Of a DNA stretch of 64,000 bases, positions 23,032 through 32,480 are shown one piece after another. The notes under the pieces were generated by a model. It searched no databases, was not told where the DNA came from, and saw only the letters and a program-made list of their open reading frames with translations. The DNA is from Erigeron canadensis (Eukaryota > Streptophyta > Magnoliopsida > Asterales > Asteraceae). The stretch covers positions 18,540,501 through 18,604,500 of the forward strand of contig NC_057761.1 of the NCBI RefSeq assembly GCF_010389155.1. Reading direction: 5' to 3'. The position numbers and the translations under genes are program-made. Within the stretch, counting starts at the first letter, position 1. Every line of letters begins with the position of its first letter.

Positions 23032-24283
23032 GTCCCCATCAAACTTTTTCCTATAAATTTCTCTTTTAATGAACTTTGTTGAATATATGTTTCATGGTTG
23101 CTAAAAGGCACATTGTTCTTGGGTTAGGTTTTAGGTTTAAGGTTATTAACTTTTTGACTGGAAGGTCATAGGCTTGAGTTGACTGGTTACCCTGTTAATC
23201 ATGTTTGCGTTTGGTGTTCATTCTTCCGGTCTTCATAAAGATGAAAATATTAGGCTTGTTGGGTATCTCGTGGAAGTTTAGTAGTTGACGCAGTGGCTGA
23301 TGTATGGTTTTCCAGTATGAAAATGAGTGGTTTCATCAAGGCGCAGTTAAATGTTTGGGAAGAGGAGCCTGGCATGGCCTTTTCATCTTGTATGATCAAC
23401 TTTTCTTTTTTTTGTTTTTCCAGTTGAGCCTGTTTGGACATAATCTGTGAATTCATTTGTTTTGGGAAGGGGGTTAGTTTTGTAGATTGCTGTACCCTTT
23501 AATAAATATTTAATTTTTCTATGATAAAATTGTATACTAGCATGTTTTGAAATTTTCTTTGTTATTTTGTCGTGGGCTATTTCTACCAAACAGTTGTAGG
23601 CACTTGCAGACAATCATACAAATAGGAGTTTTCCCTGTTACGGCCGAGCCATAAACTGTCTAATCCGAATAAATTTCAGGTTATATGTGGGTTTGATGGT
23701 TTTGGTTTCTATGTGGGTATCTTTTGTGCATACTGTCCTTGTTTTCTTCCAGGTAGTCACTATACAAATGTATGAAAAATAGATTTCCTAATAACATTAC
23801 TAGATCATATGGATGTAATCTTGGTTACAATCAACCAAATGCGTGACAATGAGATCATATAGAATGCAAAAAAGAAGGGAGCTATTTTACCAATTGTCAA
23901 GTTCTGAACTGACGCTGGTCTGGGCAGTCAACCAAATTAAGACCACGGACATGACACACAATAGAGCAATCTACGTTTGTTCTTTTAGATTTGTCATTTG
24001 TTTTCGTTATGGGAGGTAGGAACAGCGATCTCTATCTTTAATCTTTGATTCTTTTATCTTTTATTTTTTCTGGGTTGATTTAAATGTATAGATCCAGAGT
24101 ATTCTGTTAAGAGTGTTTGGTTACCTCTACTTGAATGTAGTTGCATCTGGTCTCGGCCCGGACCCAATTTAGTACTCAACTCGCATGGAATAATCTAGAA
24201 GGATAGGGAAACAATTAATAAATATTTCTCCTATTTTTAATACTTTTTTTTTAATTACGTTTTTTATTTTCTGTATGTTTCAC

Positions 24284-24400
24284 GGAAGCAGCCTCTCTAC
24301 TTGGGTAAAGGTAAGATTTACCTACAACTTAACCTCCTCATACACCGTCTAGGTATTGAGACTCAAAACCCGCAGAAGACGACACTGAGCAGTTCCTTTA
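24284..24400 (+). mobile_element. SINE, 3' fragment
   Basis: The words gcagcctctctac, gggtaaaggtaag and acgacactg match the 3' half of the SINE at 15981. The pol III boxes are missing, so it is 5'-truncated. Confidence 0.5.
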
Positions 24401-24920
24401 TATTTTATGTATGTTTCCTAGTTTATCTAAGTTTGCTTTTTTCAATACCTTAAAGGTTTTTCAGTCCAAAGTCATTATTACGAACTTAAATGAAATAAGA
24501 AACCGAGATCGTTTGACGCTTTGTGAATCCCGATTTCTTGAGCCATTTGGTACACATCTACGTCAGAATGAGCCAATTTGAGTATAATTGATTAAAAAAA
24601 AGTTAGCAGAAAAGGTTTAAATAGGTTCCTTCCAATAGAATTCTTTTTTATACATATTACCCCTTTCTATGAATTTTTTCCAAAGTATATTTGCTTCTGG
24701 TGCAATTCCCTCCATCCAATGATGCATAAATCTGGATGCATGCCTTAACTAATCTCATCCACTTGTCAATTCCATTTTATACTTTCTTTTACTGACTTTG
24801 ACTTTTCTACTTACAGTCAAACCTTTATAAATTAATAATGTTGGAACCGAAATATTTTATTAATTTAACGAGATATTATTATATCGATAAATTAATATTT
24901 TATTAATTTAAAGAGGTTTT

Positions 24921-25363
24921 ACGATGTAAGTTGTGAAGAAGGCTTTCATGAGCTTGAGAACTTGGTTAAGAGTATGCATTATCAACTCAAAATACATATA
25001 AATCACTTGCTTATCTATATCTATACTACATTATAAAACGAATAGCACATTATTTTTAAGAGTGTTGAAAAATATGTAATATTTTCACTTATCATAATGT
25101 AAATAATAAAGATTATGAGATTAAAAACATTAAAAACAATTATGGCGAATTCATTCAAAATCTGGTTAATGACGAAATTGAGGATGATCCAATAAGTTTT
25201 ACAAAAGAAATATTGTAAACGACAACAACTTTTCACAACTTTTTGTAGCAATACAAAAAAAAAAATGTCACAACTTCTGAGTAGAATGAGAAGATTTATA
25301 GATAAGCTCAATATAGATTTGAAGTTTAACAAAAAAAATTGCATTTTTACTACGCAATCTTAA
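24921..25363 (+). pseudogene. Jerky/tigger-like transposase 3' remnant
   Basis: Short open pieces on the + strand read CEEGFHELENLVKSM, then LVNDEIEDDPISF, then LLSRMRRFIDKLNIDLKFNKK near the end. These resemble the C-terminus of plant jerky/tigger-like DDE transposases, which end with a linker and a segment like LNFNKKQ. Frameshifts and stops separate the pieces, and the catalytic part is gone. The identification rests on memory of the family and on the TA-flanked element ends. Confidence 0.45.
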
Positions 25364-25392
25364 ACTTTGGAAGATCCTCATAATTTTTAATT

Positions 25393-27050
25393 GAGTAAAT
25401 TACACTTTTTGTCCCTGAAGTTGGCACGTTTTCCACTTTTCGTCCCTTAAGTGAAAACATTACAATTTTGAACTTAAAGTTGGCAGATTTTTCAATCATC
25501 GTCCCTCGCTAAACGTCGTTAAGTTTCAGCCGTTAAGTCGGACACGTGCAACACACGTGAGGGACTAAAACTGCAAAAAATGACAAGTTTAGGGACGAAA
25601 TCTGAAATTTACTTTTTTGTTGTCATCATCTTCTTCTTCTCTAGCTGACTTTCGTCGAAAAATTCGTCGGATGCCTTAAAATGCCGATATCTCACTCGTT
25701 TCTTCGAATTAGACCACGAAACCACCACCAAACTTCTCAAAAATAATTTCCGCACGAATCCTAACCAAAAGATTTCATATTCAACACTTGCCGGAAAACT
25801 CAAAATACCCATAACATGGATTTTGAGCAATATTTCTGTACGATTTAGCTTGTTCCAAGAATGCAATATTTCTATTTTCGCAAATAAGTCCATGCTGGAT
25901 TAGGCGTACGTGCTGCTCACTAAGACACCAATGGTGTGCCTCATTTTATTATTCCATAAGCTCTACACCAAAAAGAAAAGTACAAAATGGGGAGAGACCT
26001 TCATGTGGGTTCGGTTTTTGTCAATGAGGCAAAAACATAAGATCAAAAAATTAAAAATATATATAAAGAGGAAGCAAAGAGGAACAAAAGGACCAGGAGA
26101 CCTGACAAGTCCCTGCAACTCAAATATTTCAGATCAAAAATTCCGATCATCGTCACCTGATTCTTAGTTTATGTAATAGAAGTTCAAAGCAATTTACAGT
26201 TCGTCATTTGGTTGATTATAGCTCTTGTTTATATAGAAACTTTAAATCCGTTGTTCGTGAAATCCTTACGTCGAAATCTCATTCTGAAAGTTGTTACAAG
26301 TTTACTATTGATGCATCTAGTATTGTGTTAAGTTTCATAGCGATTCGTTACCTTTCATTTTTGGCGATTTAGTTACATGTTAGTTTCATCGTAAGGTTTT
26401 CGATATAGTTTATTGGTCAATCGTTAAGGTTATTAAGTTGTTACAATAGTTAGATTTGTAGATTGAGGTACAAAGAATTCGGGTGTGACAACCGATTCAT
26501 TGGATCTCGTTTCGGTCATAAGTTATTCGCACTTAAAATTGCCAGTTCGTACAAGTTCCATGTTAGTTTGTTGATTTTTTTGGTCAACTGGGTCTTGGTT
26601 ACAATTTCATTTACGATGCTTTTCATTTACATTTCATGAAATATCGGCATTTCAAGATTTGTTTTTGGTTAGGATTAATGCGGAAATTAATTTTGAAAAG
26701 TTTGGTGGTGGTTTCGTGGTCTAATTCGAAGAAACGAGTGAGATATCGACATTTTAAGTTTTCCGGCGAATTTTCCGATGAAAGTCAGCCGGAGAAGATG
26801 AAAACGATGACAACAGAAAAGTAAAATTCAGTTTTCGTCCCTGAACTTGTCATTTTTTGCAGTTTCAGTGATTCAGTCCCTCATGTGTGTTGCACGTGTC
26901 TGACTTAACGACTGAAACTTAACGACGTTTGGCGAGGGACGATGATTGAAAAAAATCTACCAACTTTAAGGTCAAAATTGTAATTTTTTCACATAAGGGA
27001 CGAATAGTGAAAAACGTGTCAACTTCATGGACGAAAAGTATAATTTACTC
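25393..27050. mobile_element. Long-TIR Mutator-like element (non-autonomous)
   Basis: Inverted repeats of about 420 bp flank a 0.8 kb interior: the left arm (25393-25820) begins GAGTAAATTACACTTTTTGT and the right arm (26630-27050) ends in its near complement, AAAGTATAATTTACTC. The flanks tttttaatt and tttttaaat match at 8 of 9 positions, as expected for a MULE duplication. No transposase is present. The arms include a GA-rich piece (ttcttcgaattagaccacgaa) that is open for 60-90 codons in both arms but is not protein-like. The interior was not recognised. Confidence 0.75.
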
Positions 27051-27357
27051 TTTTTAAATTTATAGTTTCGTTAGGACCAATATAAATACACTGAAATTTC
27101 AAAAAAATTATTATCTTATTATTTTATTAATTGAGGTCTAATTTTGTACTGTTTCTAAGTTGAGACCAGCCAAATTATTAATTTTATCGAGGTTATTAAT
27201 TGATGGAATATTAAATTTAATAAAAGTTTGAGTGTACATAAGAAATAGATCTGTTATAAACACTCTACAAGTTTTTAGATCTTCATACAAACCCACATAT
27301 ATGTTTTTATACGTTTTAATGTCTCCCAGTTCCCACCAACAAACTTCTTGTTTCACT

Positions 27358-27905
27358 TCATGTGTTTCACCAACACTTCTTCCTGGCATCATTCTCTTTC
27401 TGTCTAGTAATTTCTCCCTCATTAGCTGACACTATCACTGCGAACCAAAGTTTATCTGGTGACGAAACAATCATCTCAAAAGATGAAAATTTTTGAACTT
27501 GGGTTTTTCAAAGCAGGTAATTCTTCTAACTATTACATAGGCATATGGTATAAAAAAGTTAATACAGTCCCTAAAACCATTGCATGGGTAGCAAATCGAA
27601 AGACCCCAGTTCAAGATAGATTCAGGTCTGAACTCAGAATAGTAGATGGAAACCTTGTCTTGTTAAATGAATCAAAAGTTGCAATATGGTCAACAGGAGT
27701 CAACTCATCAAACTTGTTAGTTTCAAAGGTGGCTGTGCCTCTTGATGGGGGTAACTTACTTTTGCGAAATGAGCCGAATTCTAGTGAAAATACTTGGCAA
27801 AGTTTCGATTTTCCGGCGGAGACTTGGTCGATGCCTGGTGCTTCTAATTAATAAAACTGGACAAAACTAACTTCTTACTTCATGGAAAAGTACTGATGAT
27901 CAATT
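27358..27905 (+). pseudogene. S-domain (G-type lectin) receptor kinase fragment
   Basis: The encoded piece is the start of an S-locus-type receptor kinase: a hydrophobic leader-like segment, then TITANQSLSGDETIIS, then ELGFFKAGNSSNYYIGIWYKK, and WVANRKTPV of the B-lectin domain, up to WQSFDFPAETW. An extra T in a T-run near 27488 shifts the frame, a second shift and a stop lie near 27848-27876, and homology ends at about 27905. The S-locus glycoprotein, PAN, membrane and kinase regions are absent. Intact members bind ligands at the plasma membrane in self-recognition or immunity. This is a dead fragment near another receptor gene. Confidence 0.75.
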
Positions 27906-28500
27906 AAAAGCGTTTCTATTTTTTTACTTTTGGTTGTTCCCATTTTTGTTTTGTTCCTTCTAGCTATATTATTACTAAAAAATACTGCCTTTTAAAATAA
28001 CACACGGCTGAAAACCAAAGACAAATACACATATCTCGGGGAGCTAAATACGAGCACGAATATAATTACATTTTGTAATATGGATTTTCATCCCAACCAA
28101 TACCGTTTCATGCATGGAAATTAATTAGAGGAGTATATATATATATATACATGACTAGCATCATAAAATTGTAAGTACTTGATCGAGTCACTTTCAACGT
28201 GTCCTCCAAGTTCAGATGTGGAGCCTTATTCACTTGACTTGAAATATCCCACTATTTGTGTCCATATAAAAGTTTATCGTTTTAACGACCGTGTTATTTG
28301 GGTTACATGCATGATCCATAGTTTACTTCCTTTCTAACTAATTAATGGGGTCATTGTGGAATATATAGGATTAGCTACTGGTGTGACATTATTAAAAACT
28401 TCAATATAAATTGAGTTCTTTCAAGTCCCATTAATATATTGCAACACTAAACAACTAGCAAGTATATTACTGTAAGAATTCTCTATAATCAAAAACCATT

Positions 28501-30234
28501 ATGAGTGCCCGTTTTTCGATTTCTTATGTCTCTTCATGTCACTTGTGCTTACTTCTTGTTTTGTCCCTGATTCATTTATGCTTATGTAATCCAAACTTTG
28601 ACGGCGCATTATGCATCGAGAGTGAGAGACAAGCTCTGCTCCAATTCACGCATGGTCTCATGGATGAAGCAAATCGACTTGCTTCTTGGGGTGGTGCAGA
28701 GATCGACTGCTGTAAATGGGTTGGAATTGCTTGTGATAACTCTACAGGCCATGTTCATGGGATTCATCTTCGTGCATTAGATGGTCATTGTGCTCATGGT
28801 CAGCTATTGAACGAAGATATGAAAGAACTTTATGATCATGAAGATACGAAAGAACTTTATGAGGCCATAAAACAGGAATTGGGGGGGAGTTTAAGTTCTT
28901 CCTTGTTGCATCTGAAGCAACTCAGGAATCTAGACTTAAGCTGCAATGATTTTGGAATCCAAATTCCTAATTTCATTGGCTCTCTTAAAAATCTTGAGTA
29001 TCTTAATCTTTCTCATTCATACTTTCTAGGGAATGTCCCCCCTCAATTAGGAAACCTTTCACAGCTGCACGTCCTCTCTCTTGGTGATGAATATCTTCAT
29101 GGATTTCGATCACCAAACATACATTGGTTATCAAGGATCCGTATGTTGCGTCACCTGGAAATGAGCAGTGTGGACCTCAGCAACGCAACCAATTGGCTTC
29201 AGGTAATTAACACCCTTCCGTCTTTGGCCCAACTCCGTATGTCTAATTGTCAACTCTTGCATATACATCCCCAAGTTTCTAGTCTTAATCTCACATCCCT
29301 TTCCATGCTCGATCTTTCTGATAACAATTTTAATACTTCTGTGCCACCGCCTTGGATGTTTGGTATAACTAGTCTGGTTTCTTTGGATTTAAGTGGGTGC
29401 AATTTTCATGGGCCTATTTCTAGCAGTATATATAGCTTCCGCAACTTGACTTCTCTTCAGTTGCTTCACGTCTCGGGGAACTATTACATGAATTCTTCCT
29501 TAGTATTAAAAGAATTGTCTAGTATCGGTGGTCATCTGATTTTGTTAGATATGAGGTCTTGTGGTATTTCCAGTTCAGTACTTGAATCCCTTCACAACTT
29601 GACCTCTCTTCATAGCCTCGACCTATCAAATAATCAACTAACCGAGACTAAATCATTAGGTAATATAGGTAATTTATGTAATTTAAAGGACATGGATCTG
29701 TCAGATTATGATAATGATTGGGGCAACACAGATTTTACAAACCTTCTTGAATGTTTTGTCAAGTGTAAATCGCCATCCTTGGAGTCACTACACTTGAGTT
29801 TGTCTGGGTTTTCAGGTCGTCTACCAGATCAACTTGGACAACTGATCCATTTGGAACTTCTTGAACTTGCCGGTAACCACATTGCTGGTACAATTCCAGA
29901 TTCCATTGGACTGTTATCATCAATGAAGACATTAGACCTTCGTTACAATCTAATTACTGGTCCTATTCCATTCTCAATTGGACAATTGTCATTATTGGAG
30001 AATTTAGACCTGTCTTATAACCAACTAATTGGCAGCATTCCTGACTCTATTGGACGACTGTCATCGTTGAAAATGCTGGATCTTTCAAATAACGAAATAC
30101 ACGGCAGCATTCCTGACTCTATTGGACAGTTGTCATCCTTGATAAAGTTGTATCTTTCATATAACCAATTGGACGGCAGCCTTCTATTGAGGACAGGACT
30201 AGGCAGACGGAGCTTGAATAGCTTACTGAATTAG
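28501..30234 (+). CDS. LRR receptor-like protein, N-terminal part (truncated)
   Basis: This 577-codon frame starts with a hydrophobic signal peptide (about residues 8-29), then an LRRNT domain (CIESERQALLQF ... DCCKWVGIAC) and a long series of plant-type LRRs with the LxxLxLSxNxxxGxIP pattern, as in EIX2/Cf-type receptor-like proteins that sense microbial or apoplastic ligands at the cell surface. It ends abruptly within an LRR (NQLDGSLLLRTGLGRR, then stop) where the next frame at 30322 continues the same domain. A 27-bp tandem duplication adds a second copy of EDxKELYDH/E at 28813-28866. Intact family members are usually single-exon. Either a pseudogene half or a shortened secreted product. 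Confidence 0.75.
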   Translation: MSARFSISYVSSCHLCLLLVLSLIHLCLCNPNFDGALCIESERQALLQFTHGLMDEANRLASWGGAEIDCCKWVGIACDNSTGHVHGIHLRALDGHCAHGQLLNEDMKELYDHEDTKELYEAIKQELGGSLSSSLLHLKQLRNLDLSCNDFGIQIPNFIGSLKNLEYLNLSHSYFLGNVPPQLGNLSQLHVLSLGDEYLHGFRSPNIHWLSRIRMLRHLEMSSVDLSNATNWLQVINTLPSLAQLRMSNCQLLHIHPQVSSLNLTSLSMLDLSDNNFNTSVPPPWMFGITSLVSLDLSGCNFHGPISSSIYSFRNLTSLQLLHVSGNYYMNSSLVLKELSSIGGHLILLDMRSCGISSSVLESLHNLTSLHSLDLSNNQLTETKSLGNIGNLCNLKDMDLSDYDNDWGNTDFTNLLECFVKCKSPSLESLHLSLSGFSGRLPDQLGQLIHLELLELAGNHIAGTIPDSIGLLSSMKTLDLRYNLITGPIPFSIGQLSLLENLDLSYNQLIGSIPDSIGRLSSLKMLDLSNNEIHGSIPDSIGQLSSLIKLYLSYNQLDGSLLLRTGLGRRSLNSLLN

Positions 30235-30340
30235 CTCAGTAAGGCCTACTCTCTTGAATGACTATAAGTTAACTTTTGTCAAGCGTTAGACGCATCCTTA
30301 GCAAATCTAATTGAATTCAAGATGAAGAAAGCTAATAGCC
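30181..30340 (+). other. Break in the LRR receptor gene
   Basis: Between the two LRR halves about 150 bp do not fit the repeat pattern and contain stops in the upstream frame (TAG at 30232). No GT donor occurs between the last good LRR residue and that stop, so a simple intron does not repair the frame. The stretch looks like a small insertion or replaced segment. Confidence 0.6.
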
Positions 30341-32025
30341 TCGGTCAACTTTCAAAGTTAAAAAAATTAAAATTTTTTAACAACTTACTGACCGGTGTTG
30401 TAACAGAAGCTCATTTTGCTAACCTATCAAGTTTGAAATCCCTAAATGATAAACGACGTTCAAAAGATCTAAAGGAAGGAAACAACTTAACCCTAGAACT
30501 GCAACTTTCAAACTGGATTCCTCCTTTCGAAATAGAATGGTTGGATTTGGAAGATTGGTGTTTAGGACCTCGATTTCCGTTCTGGCTGCAGTCACAAAAA
30601 TATTTAGAATATTTGGACATGAGCAATACAGGCATTTCACACATGCCTCCTGAGTCATTTTGGAGATCATTACCCACTCTATCTTACTTAGATATGTCAC
30701 AGAATCATATCCAAGGACCGTTGTTGAGTATTCCTGAAAATATTGTTACAGTCGACTTAAGTTCCAACAAGTTTAGTGGGAAATTACCTGATTTGTCAAA
30801 TATTAGTCTGCCATTCGAATTGGATATATCAAACAATTCCTTTACGGGGTCATTACATCGTTTTTTGTGTCCCAATGATGTAAAATCCACCATGTATCTT
30901 AATTTAGGATACAACAGTTTGTCAGGGGTCATTCCTGAGTGTTGGGAGAAATTTTTGGAGTTGCAATTCTTGAATTTGGAGAATAACAATCTTTCAGGTG
31001 GTATTCCAAGAACTTTAGGTTCTTCATTTAATCTACAGTTCTTGAATCTGCATGGGAACCATCTCTCTGGAAGATTGCATGCTTCTCTGATGAACTTAAC
31101 ACGATTAGAGATCCTTCAACTTGGTGGAAATGAACTTGTTGGAAGCATCCCAGCATGGTTTGCAAGAAGCCTCTCTGATTTGAAACTTCTCAACCTTAGA
31201 TCCAATCATTTCAATGGAAGCATTCCTCGCGAGCTTTGTTATCTAAGAGAAATACAGATCTTGGACCTTTCTAACAACAATCTGTCAGGAAACATTCCAC
31301 GATGCTTCAACAACTTTAGCATCCTCTCTGGGAAAGAAAATACATCGGGAGATCCGTTTAGGATGGCCACTGTCGTCTCAGGCAATGAAAATCCTAAACT
31401 TTTTATAATCAGTGATTCATTGGTTGTAAAGGGTCAAATACACTCTTATGACAGTATTCTTCCGCTGGTGATGCTAATGGACCTTTCAAATAACAGTTTT
31501 TCTGGGAACATCCCAGTTGAGTTAACAACGCTTCAGAAGTTACAATCGTTGAACTTATCAAGAAATCATTTGACAGGACGTATCCCCGAGAAGATTGGAG
31601 ACATGAAAGAACTTGTTTCTTTTGATGTATCACTGAACAAGCTTTCAGGGGAACTTCCTGTGACCTTGTCAAGCTTGCATTTCTTGAGCAGCTTCAATGT
31701 GTCCTACAACAACTTGACAGGAAAAATCCCAACAAGTACTCAGTTTGAGACCTTCAGCGAGTCCAGCTTCCTTGGCAACATACTATGTGGAGATCCGCTT
31801 GCTAGTTGTGCAGATAAAGTACCTGATACAGTAGACCAGATTGAAGATGATGGATCACACGGAGCAGAATGGGGGTTGATTATTAGTATCGTGCTTGGAT
31901 TCCTTGCTGGTTTTTGGTTTGTTGTGGCTCCGTTGATGATCAGCAAATCATGGAGGATTGCATATTATCGTTTCTTAGATAAACTGTGGTATAAGGTGTC
32001 TGATGTTATGCATAAGTATTGTTAA
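30322..32025 (+). CDS. LRR receptor-like protein, C-terminal part
   Basis: The second half of the receptor-like protein: LRRs resume with LGQLSKLKKL and continue to a break (KENTSGDPFRMATVV ... SDSLVVKGQ) typical of the island before the last LRRs, then SLNLSRNHLTGRIPEKIG, the LRRCT (FLGNILCGDPLASC), an acidic juxtamembrane stretch, one membrane helix (about residues 518-541) and a short basic tail with no kinase. The apparent Met at 30322 has no signal peptide, so this frame alone would not be secreted correctly. It was most likely read continuously with 28501-30234 before the break. Such proteins signal through SOBIR1/BAK1-type kinases. Confidence 0.75.
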   Translation: MKKANSLGQLSKLKKLKFFNNLLTGVVTEAHFANLSSLKSLNDKRRSKDLKEGNNLTLELQLSNWIPPFEIEWLDLEDWCLGPRFPFWLQSQKYLEYLDMSNTGISHMPPESFWRSLPTLSYLDMSQNHIQGPLLSIPENIVTVDLSSNKFSGKLPDLSNISLPFELDISNNSFTGSLHRFLCPNDVKSTMYLNLGYNSLSGVIPECWEKFLELQFLNLENNNLSGGIPRTLGSSFNLQFLNLHGNHLSGRLHASLMNLTRLEILQLGGNELVGSIPAWFARSLSDLKLLNLRSNHFNGSIPRELCYLREIQILDLSNNNLSGNIPRCFNNFSILSGKENTSGDPFRMATVVSGNENPKLFIISDSLVVKGQIHSYDSILPLVMLMDLSNNSFSGNIPVELTTLQKLQSLNLSRNHLTGRIPEKIGDMKELVSFDVSLNKLSGELPVTLSSLHFLSSFNVSYNNLTGKIPTSTQFETFSESSFLGNILCGDPLASCADKVPDTVDQIEDDGSHGAEWGLIISIVLGFLAGFWFVVAPLMISKSWRIAYYRFLDKLWYKVSDVMHKYC

Positions 32026-32263
32026 GTTGTAACATATGTTCTAATGAGTCTTTAAGCTGTACTCAGAAATTTCTTAAGTCTTGTATTCTAAGAAATACCA
32101 GTACAGAAGCACCATAACTTCTGTACAGTATTTGGTTCCTACTTTTGTTGAAAAATTGATGTGATTTTCTCATTTATATCCAATAATATGGGTCAAAGCA
32201 TCCTGTCTTGGCCCTGACCTAATTCAGTACCCGACCCATATGAATAACCTAGAAGGAAAAGAT

Positions 32264-32468
32264 TGACAATATAATTGAATGAATTTTGTATTGATTTATG
32301 ATGATACTACAATTCTGAAATCAATCATTTATAGACTAGTTTATGAACTAAATAAGGAAACACAATAAACGCGTTTTCTTCCTGTCCAAGTCGGGATCTT
32401 CTAACAAGGGAAATGATGATGATATTCTGATCCCACGATTTTCTTTGCAATCTTTTCTATTTCTAACA
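32264..32468 (-). repeat. 3' LTR of outer Copia
   Basis: 205 bp, TGTTAGAAATAG ... ATTGTCA on the - strand, nearly identical to 49867-50071. Confidence 0.9.
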
Positions 32469-32480
32469 CTCCCCCTCAAG
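32469..32480 (-). other. Polypurine tract of outer Copia
   Basis: On the - strand CTTGAGGGGGAG lies directly before the 3' LTR. Confidence 0.8.

Larger units (their letters stand above)
24814..27234 (+). mobile_element. pogo-like (Tc1/mariner) relic with nested MULE
   Basis: The left end CAGTCAAACCTTTATAAATT and the reverse complement of the right end CACTCAAACTTTTATTAAA are imperfect inverted repeats bordered by TA on both sides (24812-24813 and 27235-27236), the target of Tc1/mariner elements. Inside lies the degraded end of a transposase gene and a complete later insertion at 25393-27050. Without the insert the relic is about 760 bp. Confidence 0.55.

Noticed and set aside
24147..24210. 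About 60-bp similarity to 32193-32258
   Set aside because: Both share words such as gacc(c/t)aattTAGTAC and tctagaagga, but the match is short and no element ends were found.
30181..30340. A normal intron joining the two LRR halves
   Set aside because: No GT donor lies between the last good LRR residue and the in-frame stop; the family is usually intronless.
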